A DNA stretch of 64,000 nt from Glandiceps talaboti (Eukaryota; Hemichordata; Enteropneusta; Spengelidae): assembly GCF_964340395.1 (NCBI RefSeq), contig NC_135569.1, forward strand, positions 801,001 to 865,000, written 5' to 3'. Below, piece by piece: positions 51,201-61,100 of the stretch. Every line of letters begins with the position of its first letter. Position 1 is the first letter of the stretch. A program made the position numbers and the translations under genes. A model generated the notes under the pieces. It saw nothing but the letters and a program-made list of their open reading frames with translations, was not told the origin of the DNA and made no database searches.

Positions 51201-52029
51201 CGATAAAATGTAGCAATGTTAGACTAAGTAACTTTTTTGTCTAGCCAAACGAAATTTCCGTTTCAGGTTAACTGGTTTCCATTGCAATACACTAACAACT
51301 AAATGTAAAACCCCCGTAGCCGTCTGACGTAAACGATGACATAATCACTGTTGACCGATCAATGCCGCCGGTATGGACAAACAATTCATGATTTACTGTT
51401 TTGGACAAACAATCATGATTTACTGTTTTGAATACAGTTAATAACATAAGGAGTCACGTTGTCAAAAGCTTTCGTAAATCTCTTTGTAAAACTACAGTTG
51501 TATGCGAGTTAGTCAGCAACTGTCATTTAGAGACGATAGCGTTTAATTTTAGTTTGTTACGTATAGTCGTTAAATATCATCTTGCCAATGAAAAGTAGTC
51601 GTTGTGTCTATTTAGAATGCACTCGAAGGCGTTGTATGCTATTCAGTATGACATGGCAGATAACACTAGTTAACTCCAAGTGCATCGTTGCATAACGATC
51701 GACAGCTCGAAGTTTTCTGCTCCGTTTAACAGCTGATTTGATTTCAAAGGAATGAAAAGACGTGATTTTGGACATACATAGAACTATTATGTATATGTGT
51801 GTACAAGAATATTTATCAGACCACGTACGTACGTATGGGTACATGTGATCGCCCTTCTGGTTGTCTACGGTGTCAGGTTTTTCGAGTGACCAGGGAGTGT
51901 CCTCGCCTTACCTGTAGTGCTGGAACTAGTGGTTGTAGCCTCTACATTCTGTAAAACCAATACAATATAAAATACAACGCTATAAACTGTAAGTGAAGAC
52001 TTCAGCGACTCTAGAGTATGTCGCGACAT
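47118..52029 (-). CDS. Type I membrane mucin-like protein, complete four-exon gene, 206 aa
   Basis: Join of complement 51,912-52,029; 48,790-49,059; 47,639-47,741; 47,118-47,247. All three introns are GT..AG and the phases match (1, 1, 2), giving 206 residues and TAA. Residues 1-31 are a signal peptide with a hydrophobic core (LTVYSVVFYIVLVLQNVEA). Residues 32-130 are a Thr/Ser/Pro-rich ectodomain with two overlapping N-glycosylation sites (NNTNST) and an acidic juxtamembrane segment. Residues 132-153 are a strongly hydrophobic TM helix, followed by a KR-rich stop-transfer (EYKRQMEKKERKKK) and a tail of about 40 residues. No cysteine-rich or catalytic domain is visible. It is probably a small surface sialomucin-like protein; this is inferred from architecture, and I recognise no specific family. 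An in-frame ATG 37 codons upstream (52,140) would turn the signal peptide into an internal segment, so the downstream start is preferred. Confidence 0.85.
47497..47633. repeat. (ACAT)n/(AC)n microsatellite
   Basis: Lies in intron 3 of the membrane mucin-like gene, immediately after the exon 3 donor. The poly His/Thr and Cys/Val frames across it are artefacts. Confidence 0.97.
47639..47741 (-). CDS. Membrane mucin-like gene, exon 3 (transmembrane helix)
   Basis: 103 nt, phase 1 in, phase 2 out. Acceptor CTCTTCCATTTCAG; donor GAAAG|GTAAGTATG. Encodes DIIYLLIGLIMMILIFLVII and the charged stop-transfer. The donor runs straight into a TG/TATG microsatellite. Confidence 0.87.
47829..48258. repeat. 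(GATT)n with (GACA)n, GACC and GATC blocks
   Basis: Compound microsatellite in intron 2: GATT near 47,829; GACA at about 47,922-47,971; long GATT runs at 47,979-48,070 and 48,180-48,258; a GATC run at about 48,147-48,180. Tetranucleotide variants differing by one base suggest stepwise conversion of one motif to another. Confidence 0.95.
48790..49059 (-). CDS. Membrane mucin-like gene, exon 2 (Thr/Ser-rich ectodomain)
   Basis: 270 nt, phase 1 to phase 1. Acceptor GACGTTTCTTTGTAG; donor GAGG|GTAAATATG. Encodes residues 40-129 and the first base of Gly130, including TTRVVAMTTSSVTDAPTTE. A symmetric phase 1-1 exon such as this can be duplicated or skipped without changing frame. Confidence 0.85.
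49060..51911 (-). other. Intron 1 of the membrane mucin-like gene
   Basis: 2.85 kb bounded by GTAAGG (51,911) and TTTGTAG (49,060). 49,360-49,375 carries CACGACGTATCTTACAGTC, matching one end of the small MITE at 63,319-63,414. A minisatellite-bearing repeat occupies 51,055-51,270. C-rich tract at 50,395-50,425. No other coding seen. Confidence 0.7.
51055..51270. repeat. Minisatellite-bearing dispersed repeat, copy 3
   Basis: Four units containing CCAGACGATAAAATGTAGCA with longer spacers, ending in CCGTTTCAGGTTAACTGGTTTCC. Related to copies at 31.4 and 41.0 kb. Confidence 0.75.
51912..52029 (-). CDS. Membrane mucin-like gene, exon 1 (signal peptide)
   Basis: 118 nt, residues 1-39 plus one base. 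It ends ACTACAG followed by donor GTAAGG, phase 1. After the predicted cleavage (VEA) come TTTSSSTT, already mucin-like. Confidence 0.85.
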
Positions 52030-52178
52030 CTTGAATTGCCAAGAAACGTTTCCAAACAGATGGTACTCCACCACCGAGTGATTTTGTACACCAGTGAAAG
52101 TTATGTCCCCTGTAGCTGTTGTTGATCTGTGGTCGTTCAACCGGACTTTACCTCTATAGACTACACCATTGATATGCT

Positions 52179-52186
52179 AATATATA
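52179..52186 (-). promoter_or_regulatory. Candidate TATA box for the membrane mucin-like gene
   Basis: On the minus strand, GCCCTATATATTAGC lies about 150 bp upstream of the chosen ATG. It would place initiation near 52,150, giving a roughly 120-nt leader. A plus-strand TATATAAA at 52,295-52,302 could serve a divergent transcript. Both are motif-only calls. Confidence 0.35.
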
Positions 52187-52219
52187 GGGCATGTTTTAAC
52201 ACCCCAAGTACGGCAGTCA

Positions 52220-52257
52220 TAGTCTGGTTGCCAACGTGGTTTTTAACTAAACCACGT
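52220..52257. repeat. 38-bp palindrome-bearing motif, copy 2
   Basis: ACGTGGTTTTTAACTAAACC then ACGTG; an inverted repeat ending in a CACGTG E-box. Matches 31,023-31,060. Lies about 35 bp upstream of the candidate minus-strand TATA box. Confidence 0.6.
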
Positions 52258-52776
52258 GTCAGTAAATGGTAACGATCCTGTATAGGAACTCGACTATATA
52301 AATCGTTCAGCGAACTCATTCAATCTTACGTGGACTTCAGAGGCTACTGTTTACGTATGTAAATTGCTGACAGACTTTTTGATACATTTTTGTCAACTAT
52401 ACTTTACAAGGATACTGTTAGAATTTCAAAACATTTCTTGGCTTTTGGAGTTTGTTGAGGAAATCACAAATTCTTGGGAGGTACCATCGTCTAGACTCTA
52501 ACGTTACGTGGCAACAGTATTTACAGAGCAAGTCTATGATACATTATTTTCAACTTTTGATAACACATTTATTGTGCAGGTACCTCTATAACCAACCGAC
52601 ATGCTGTTTTATTTGGTAAAATTACGCCTTAAAACCATAAATTAATAAATTAGATTTAATAAGGTCCATAAAATCGTACAATAACTGCATGGTTTATGAG
52701 AGTTGTAAACGTATCCAACAACGACCAGTCACCTAGACTGTCGACAGTCTACCAGTCACATACAGGTATCTGGTAT

Positions 52777-53103
52777 CACAGGCATTTGTTTCCCGAGTTA
52801 TGTCTCAGAATATTTATATCAAAATACAATAAAATGTCGATAATATCGTTAATATTGACGTACATAACCAACTATATACGAAAGGGGTAAAATTACACTT
52901 GTTTCTGTGATCGCGCAGGTTCACTCACCGCGAAAGAAGACTTCTTTCGCAGTGAGTGAACATGCGCGATCACAGAAACAAGTGTAATTTTACCCCTTTC
53001 ATATATAGTTGGCTGACTACGTCAATATTAACGATATTATCGACATTTCATTGTATTCTGATATAAATATTCTGAGACATAACTCAGGAAACAAATGCCT
53101 GTG
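52777..53103. mobile_element. Near-perfect 327-bp foldback (inverted repeat) element
   Basis: Arms of about 163 bp are reverse complements around 52,940 (GAAAGAAG-A-CTTCTTTC). Outer ends read CACAGGCATTTGTTTCC and GGAAACAAATGCCTGTG. Only a handful of mismatches are seen by eye. It is non-coding with effectively no loop. Clear target duplications were not found, so it may be a MITE or a palindromic duplication. Confidence 0.8.
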
Positions 53104-54359
53104 TCTGGTATCCCCATATGCACCTACTCCTATTCATGGGCACTTGTGGGCTGGGATTTCATTATTCAACAAAGTTTAATACTATAACGTTCCATAAAGC
53201 AGTTTTAATTTGTTTCACCCACAGCAAGAAGGGGGTTTATGAGAGTATGTATCCATAGAGTGAACGTTGAACTTCAGTATATATGCAAGTTCAAGTTCAC
53301 AACTATTATCACAGTGAACAAATCACTGGGCTTGTTCCATGGATATACAGTATAAATGACTTTGCCTTAGTGTTTCGCTCGAGATTGACATTTTTTTGTA
53401 CACATACTCAGACAACTTCAACTGCAAAAGAAACATAGGTGCCGCGTACAGTGATAATAGTCAAGTTGATATGTTATCTGTTTGAAAATAAAAAATTCAA
53501 GCCATTAAAATCAGTGTAAGTCCATATGTAATGTTTTCATCAGAAGTCTGTTTCTACTGCTCTGTGAAAGAATTGGTTGTGTATATACCGTCCATTTGTT
53601 ATTGTTTTTCTATTGCAAACAAGAAAAACGAAAAACCACTGCCCGCTTCGTTTTTCGTGTTCTTGATTGGAAAACGGAACAAGGAAAACAAATTGTTTTT
53701 TCCATTGCCGTTAAATGAAGAAGGGAACAGGGTTTGTTTTCCGTTTTTGTATTATTATAAAATGAATAGCAATGCTTATCAGTTTTCAATGTGATTGAGC
53801 AAACGATCCAGCTGTATATAGTATGTGTATCTCTGTTATTGTTAGTCTAGAGTTGAAATATGTCTATGTTTGTCAAAGATGAAACACCAAGAGAACATCA
53901 TTTCCACTGCAACAGTCATTATTGTAGTCAGTACTGGAAATCATACAAACAAGCCATAATATTTTTTATAAATCATATAACACCTAACTGAAAACATAAA
54001 TTGCTTGTATAACCCCAATACATACATGATTCTGATATGTACGCACTCCACCCCTTTGGTGAAATAAACAATTCAATACACTATATAGTCCTGTTATCAG
54101 AAAAACAAAAGATTATATAGTTTGGCCACTGGGGGCGCTGTTTGGAAAGCCAAACCATTACAAAGTTTGGTCAAGAGGGGTGTTGTTTGGAAAGACAAAA
54201 GACTGTATAGTTTGGCCACTGGGAGCAGTGTTCAAAAGCTGTCTTTGGATCTTTGGATCATACGTAATTCAATCTTTATATCATTATAGTGCAAGAAAAC
54301 AGTAAAACAGCTTTGTCTGTTAATCATTAAAACTTCCACAATTTTTTCTGAAGTTTTCC
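53104..54359. other. Intergenic between the two minus-strand genes
   Basis: An A-rich to T-rich stretch (53,600-53,760) with an unsupported 87-codon frame. 54,095-54,240 is a repeat (own entry). No gene. Confidence 0.5.
54095..54240. repeat. Short repeat family with CCACTGGGGGCGCT motif
   Basis: AGATTATATAGTTTGGCCAC then TGGGGGCGCTGTTTGG occurs at 54,109; degenerate copies follow at about 54,160 and 54,205. Another copy sits in a GTF2H2 intron at 61,847-61,892. The GGCCACTGGGGGCGC core resembles a CTCF site. Confidence 0.65.
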
Positions 54360-54365
54360 TTTATT
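54360..54365 (-). terminator. Candidate poly(A) signal of GTF2H2
   Basis: AATAAA on the minus strand (TTTATT on plus), about 665 nt after the stop codon. It is the only exact match I noticed between the stop and 54.3 kb. Confidence 0.45.
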
Positions 54366-55029
54366 GAAAAAAAAAAAATTGTTTACAAAATCTTGGATGA
54401 CTCGCAGTACTACTAACAACACATACTAGTATCATACTGTCACAAATTATGAGGTTGTGGTGTTTTACAGAAAAGACCGACAACAGTTGGATATTTTTAA
54501 CCTGAGATTCAGAAAATGTCAGCCCTTGCTTTTGTATAAAAGGTTTGGTATACAGATAGTGTATCAGCATAACACACTGAGATGTATCATAACAACTTCA
54601 TTTAGTTTGCTGTATACTTAGACAAGTGAAGTAAACTTAGTGGCAAACTTGCACACCAATACTAGTACTCTGTATAAAACATATTCATTCAATGCATTAT
54701 TGAATCCACTGTTAAGTCATTTCCGTGAATTTTTAGTTATTTTCAAGAACAAATCCTATCAATAGCACCCTCTAGTGGTAAAGTTGGGATCATCCTTTGT
54801 TGAAAATCAACAATTTGTTTGATATCTTGAATCAGGAAATACATGGTAGAATGGTTCCTATCAATAGCCCCCTCTAGTGGTGAAGTCGTCACCCTAGGGA
54901 ACAGCTTTACTTTTAATAGCCCCTTTTCAGATAATTACACCAGGGGCTATGTTTACATGTACTCAGAACCACTCTGAATTTCTAACAGTTTCACCCCTTC
55001 CCCCTCCTCCCACCTCCCCCAGCTTGTTC
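54366..55029 (-). other. Probable GTF2H2 3' UTR
   Basis: Lies between the TGA at 55,030 and the AATAAA. Contains two copies of a short repeat with ATCAATAGC(A/C)CCCTCTAGTGG (about 54,758 and 54,861). No coding. Confidence 0.5.
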
Positions 55030-55152
55030 TCATGTTGATGCTGTGAGTTTTGGTCTTGTACTGGTACATCCTGGACAGGTATGAAGTGAATCATGGATAA
55101 ATAACTCACAGTCAAGACAGAAGAGTTTGGTGCACCTGGGACACCTGTACAC
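55030..55152 (-). CDS. GTF2H2: GTF2H2 exon l (terminal coding exon)
   Basis: 123 nt, phase 0: [20 protein letters not shown] then DSLHTCPGC and [13 protein letters not shown]. Supplies the remaining six cysteines. Acceptor CTTTTTTATTTCCCAG. Confidence 0.95.
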   Translation of the reverse strand: MYRCPRCTKLFCLDCELFIHDSLHTCPGCTSTRPKLTAST

Positions 55153-58100
55153 CTGGGAAATAAAAAAGAAAAGAAAAAAAGACATAAATAATGCACAGTC
55201 AAAGCAGATGAGTTTTGTGAACCTAGGATGTCTTCATATTTGGGTGATGTAACAATTCACAGTCAGGGCACACCAATTTTATGTACCTGGAACACCTATA
55301 CACCTGAGTAACATATATAATTCACAGAGGGAGGGGCTAAAAAAACCATACAGTTTCAGACATTGTATCTATAATATAACTTCTTGTAACTATTTAAACC
55401 CAATGGTAATGCTAGTTTTAAATGTGACCATATGTAACCCATAGTGCAATATGTGGTGTTAATGTTAGACATGTATGAATTATTTACTTACTGTCTGTTC
55501 TTTTAATTCAGCTTGGCAGGCAAAACAAAATCTAGAGAGAGCAAGGGAATCCATAACATTATACATCATTTCTAAAATACCAGTATATGAAATTACAAAG
55601 TTTTTAAGATGCACAGAACTTTATCTAATATTCAAGATTGGCACTGCAGATTTCTAAACCTAAAGATACACAGGCATTTATTACTTGAAAAGAAAAGTTG
55701 GTATGTGGATTATGAATTTCCACACATCACATACAGAGAGTCATACTGATGTCAACTGAGGTCAGAGGTCACTATGTCACGTCACATGTAACAAGTCACA
55801 ATGTAACACCACATGTATGTCAAAAGTCACTGTGTTACAGCACATGTCAAATGTCACAATGTCAGATCACATAGCAAAGGTCATTATGCTACAGTGACAT
55901 TTTACATGCCAAAGGTCAAGTCACCACACATGTCAAAAGTCGCTGTCAGATCACATATCAAAGGTCTTTGCACTGTAGCATCAATTTACATGTCAAAGGT
56001 CATGATGTCAAATCACATGTTAAGGGTCAGTTTCATTTTTACATGTCAAATGTCAGAGTGGTAAAACTCACCTATCATCTGTGTCTTGTAGATCTGATAC
56101 AGCTATCTCTTGAAATTGATCCAGAGGAAACAGGTGATGGAATGACCTAGCTAAATGTGGTGCTGACACTAATGTTAAACCTGTTAAAATTAGAAAGAAA
56201 GAGCTAAATGTTAAACCTGTTAAAAACAGAAAGCAAGATATCTCTACCATTTAGTCATATATTTCACCCTAAATATTCATGTGATTATTACCTTCAAATA
56301 TAGCAAATTATAAATATTGATGTTGTGTTATTATATACTAGTATGTGTGTCTGCTGACAGCCATCTGACAATATGTGTCTATGACAAAGACATTCACTGA
56401 ATTATGAATACGGAACAAGACTCAGTGTTTCACAGTAATCATGCAAAATTATCAGATGGCTCTCCAGGACCTAAACTTTAAGAAACTACTTTGTTTCCTT
56501 TTAAATACCACATAAAATCTTATTTTTTTTTACTAAATATAACAACTACTCACCACAGGCTTTACATTCTATTGGTAATTCACAGTATTTACTTCTACAC
56601 TGTGTAGAGAGAGAGAGAGAGATAAAAAAAAGTTTGATATACAATACATTTCATCTGTATGGCCACAGATTCTCTAGATATGCTCACAGTAAAGGCAAAG
56701 TCCAGTCAGGCTTTATTTCTGCCTGTATTGACTTGCATCTGTTCACAAGATCTTTCTAACTTACACCACAATCTACTATTGTTCCTATTCAGTGCCATAG
56801 AGCATTATGTCGTATTAGATTTTGGTGCTATACAAATTCTTTTGATTGATTGATTGATTGATTGATTGACTGCATTGATAACTACTATCAACCTCAATTT
56901 TTCTACTGGGTTGTAACAGTTTAGTCACATTTTCTTGTTACCACTCTGTATAGTCAGTGTATTTTGTGCTTTTATTTTGCTGTGTTGTCTCTTCTTTCGT
57001 TTTGCCATTGGATAATTAAATAAATAAATAAACAATAAATAGATAAATAAATAATAAATACATAAATAATAATGAATATATAAATGAATAATAAATGAAA
57101 AAAACCAAAAAACTTTCAATATGATATTGGGTGATAAATAGCATATTGATAACTGATTCAACTTATAAAGAAGCCCAACTTCACTTGACATGTGTTCGGC
57201 CATTTTGGGGATTTCCTTCAATGGTTTATGGGAAACCTTCTGGTGATGACATCATTCCTGCAAGGGTTTATGGGAAACTTTGTGGTGATGACATCACATT
57301 TACCACATTATGTTTTGTCTTGTCAAATACACAGACTGCCGAGTCAAAGAGATTACGATAAATATCAAATGAAGTATATCGTTAAAATCTCACCTGTGGA
57401 CAGAAATATCCTGTCGCACTGAAACCCTGGGGTCCTTTAGAATCCAGGTGACTGTAAATAAGAAAGAGAACAATTTTTACAGTAAATAAATAATTTACCA
57501 AATGCTATCAAGTCAACTTTGAATCTCACTGTTGCTATGATTGGCTAAAATCTGTGGAAGCCAAAACTGAATGATTGTTGTGCCCCAGTCAATGCATAAA
57601 CTCCAGTGGTAATATATCATTACATAGTAAGTATTGGAAAAATACAATTTACATGACTGTGTAGCATGAAATTTTAAAGACCTTTAATTGACATGAATTA
57701 GACTTACCACATACACATTGATGGTTTCTCTACTTCGTGTTTTTCTGTATGGATTTGATGTCGAGGAAACCCTGTGTAGAAATAATAGGATTAACATTAA
57801 AGTGGTGCAATCTGAGTTTGTAGGTTTTTGGTGAGATTTATACTATGTGTTTAGGTGTTCATTTACATAATGACTTCATTTGAATAACATCACGGTTGTA
57901 ATCAGGGATTAACATTAAAGTTTGTAAGTTTTTGATGAGATTTATGCTGCGTATTTAAAAGTCACTCATAGTATTCTACTTACTGAAGCATACTTAACAA
58001 TCACTTACAATTGACTGAACTCAAACATGGTATTAAGATATAACATATAAATAATCCAATGATGTAATTTTTTATACACACTCAAAAATGTTGAGGAATT

Positions 58101-61100
58101 CATACAAGACAATCAAGTGCTCTAATAATGACTTCATTTGAATAATGTTGTCATGGTTATAATCAGGTTATCAGATGTACATTTTTAAATCGTAATTACC
58201 AACTTTCAGGGGCTAGAATTTATGATGACAGTTACCAACATAACACAGCAAACAATAAACAGTCTAGTCACACATTTTTACAACTATTTTACTTTCAACT
58301 CCTACTTTCAACTTTCAAAGTTTGTTGACAATTAAATTTTCACTGGTACTAATTATGGTGACTGTGACTTACCCATCCTTATAAGTGATGACTCTGTATT
58401 TGCCTGAAAAAAATTAAAACCCAGAAATAAGACAGGGTTAGCAATATACAAGGTTAGATGGGGACAGATATATTACCATTCCCAATTCAGAGCTCAACAG
58501 AAACAACCCTTATTACTGACAAGAACTGCAAAGGTTCTGCAAAATCGCTTTCTTTCCTTCAGTTAATGATTCTTTTGAACAACATCATTATCTTTTTTTT
58601 TTAGATTAGAATCAAGAAAGCACTTCTTACTTATAAAATTGCATTAAAAAAGTTATGAAAAAGTAGTCATTATTACAATTTTTACATGTAAAATATAAGA
58701 AAGTTTTATGAGACCTTTACTTAGAATTGTACTAGCTGCAACTGAAATGTTTTTTTTTTTGAAACTGTTTGTGAATTATAATGATATACTCATAATATCA
58801 CACACCCTGAACAGTATTGAGTCACCTGAATGTCTTTGTGTAGCTGTACACATAATATGGTACTATGAAGCCAATCAAATTGAGTTTTGGGTCCGCACTC
58901 AAAAATCAGCATCCCAACACAATCAAGATTACAACCCGTTGTTGAACTATTTCTGGCTAAAAGTGACCTCTCTAATTATTGGTATTTTAACACTTTTCAG
59001 TCAATATATTGTTGTTATCTGATAAAAAAAATAACACTCCAGTTATAAACAAGTGCAAGCTTAAATATATGTACTTACATTTGCTGGTGATGGTGTCACA
59101 TATTGTAACAGTAAATACTTACATTTGCCGGTGGTGGTGTCACATGTTCTAACAGTAAATACTTACATTTGCTGGTGGTGGTGTCACATATTCTAACAGT
59201 AAATACTTACATTTGCTGGTGGTGGTGTCACATATTCTAACAGTAAATACTTACATTTGCTGGTGGTGGTGTCACATGTTCTAACAGTAAATACTTACAT
59301 TTGCTGGTGGTGGTGTCACATGTTCTAACAGTAAATACTTACATTTGCTGGTGGTGGTGTCACATGTTCTAACAGTAAATACTTACATTTGCTGGTGGTG
59401 GTGTCACATGTTCTAACGGTAAATACTTACATTTGCTGGTGGTGGTGTCACATGTTCTAACAGTAAATACTTACATTTGCTGGTGGTGGTGTCACATGTT
59501 CTAACAGTAAATACTTACATTTGCTGGTGGTGGTGTCACATGTTCTAACAGTAAATACTTACATTTGCTGGTGGTGGTGTCACATATTCTAACAGTAAAT
59601 ACTTACATTTGCTGGTGGTGGTGTCACATGTTCTAACAGTAAATACTTACATTTGCTGGTGGTGGTGTCACATGTTCTAACAGTAAATACTTACATTTGC
59701 TGGTGGTGGTGTCACATGTTCTAACAGTAAATACTTACATTTGCTGGTGGTGGTGTCACATGTTCTAACAGTAAATACTTACATTTGCTGGTGGTGGTGT
59801 CACATGTTCTAACAGTAAATACTTACATTTGCTGGTGGTGGTGTCACATGTTCTAACAGTAAATACTTACATTTGCTGGTGGTGGTGTCACATATTCTAA
59901 CAGTAAATACTTACATTTGCTGGTGGTGGTGTCACATGTTCAAACAGTAAATACTTACATTTGCTGGTGGTGGTGTCACATATTCTAACAGTAAATACTT
60001 ACATTTGCTGGTGGTGGTGTCACATATTCTAACAGTAAATACTTACATTTGCTGGTGGTGGTGTCACATGTTCTAACAGTAAATACTTACATTTGCTGGT
60101 GGTGGTGTCACATGTTCTAACAGTAAATACTTACATTTGCTGGTGGTGGTGTCACATGTTCTAACAGTAAATACTTACATTTGCTGGTGGTGGTGTCACA
60201 TGTTCTAACAGTAAATACTTACATTTGCTGGTGGTGGTGTCACATGTTCTAACAGTAAATACTTACATTTGCTGGTGGTGGTGTCACATGTTCTAACAGT
60301 AAATACTTACATTTGCTGGTGGTGGTGTCACATGTTCTAACAGTAAATACTTACATTTGCTGGTGGTGGTGTCACATGTTCTAACAGTAAATACTTACAT
60401 TTGCTGGTGGTGGTGTCACATGTTCTAACAGTAAATACTTACATTTGCTGGTGGTGGTGTCACATGTTCTAACAGTAAATACTTACATTTGCTGGTGGTG
60501 GTGTCACATGTTCTAACAGTAAATACTTACATTTGCTGGTGGTGGTGTCACATGTTCTAACAGTAAATACTTACATTTGCTGGTGGTGGTGTCACATGTT
60601 CTAACAGTAAATACTTACATTTGCTGGTGGTGGTGTCACATGTTCTAACAGTAAATACTTACATTTGCTGGTGGTGGTGTCACATGTTCTAACAGTAAAT
60701 ACTTACATTTGCTGGTGGTGGTGTCACATGTTCTAACAGTAAATACTTACATTTGCTGGTGGTGGTGTCACATGTTCTAACAGTAAATACTTACATTTGC
60801 TGGTGGTGGTGTCACATGTTCTAACAGTAAATACTTACATTTGCTGGTGGTGGTGTCACATGTTCTAACAGTAAATACTTACATTTGCTGGTGGTGGTGT
60901 CACATGTTCTAACAGTAAATACTTACATTTGCTGGTGGTGGTGTCACATGTTCTAACAGTAAATACTTACATTTGCTGGTGGTGGTGTCACATGTTCTAA
61001 CAGTAAATACTTACATTTGCTGGTGGTGGTGTCACATGTTCTAACAGTAAATACTTACATTTGCTGGTGGTGGTGTCACATGTTCTAACAGTAAATACTT

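Noticed and set aside
52030-52140. Extending the membrane mucin-like CDS to the upstream in-frame ATG at 52,140
   Set aside because: It would bury the signal peptide 37 residues inside, and the ATG lies within about 10 nt of the start site implied by the TATA-like motif.
58708-59022. 104-codon plus-strand frame
   Set aside because: Antisense in a GTF2H2 intron, with no recognisable domain. A length expected by chance in A/T-rich DNA.
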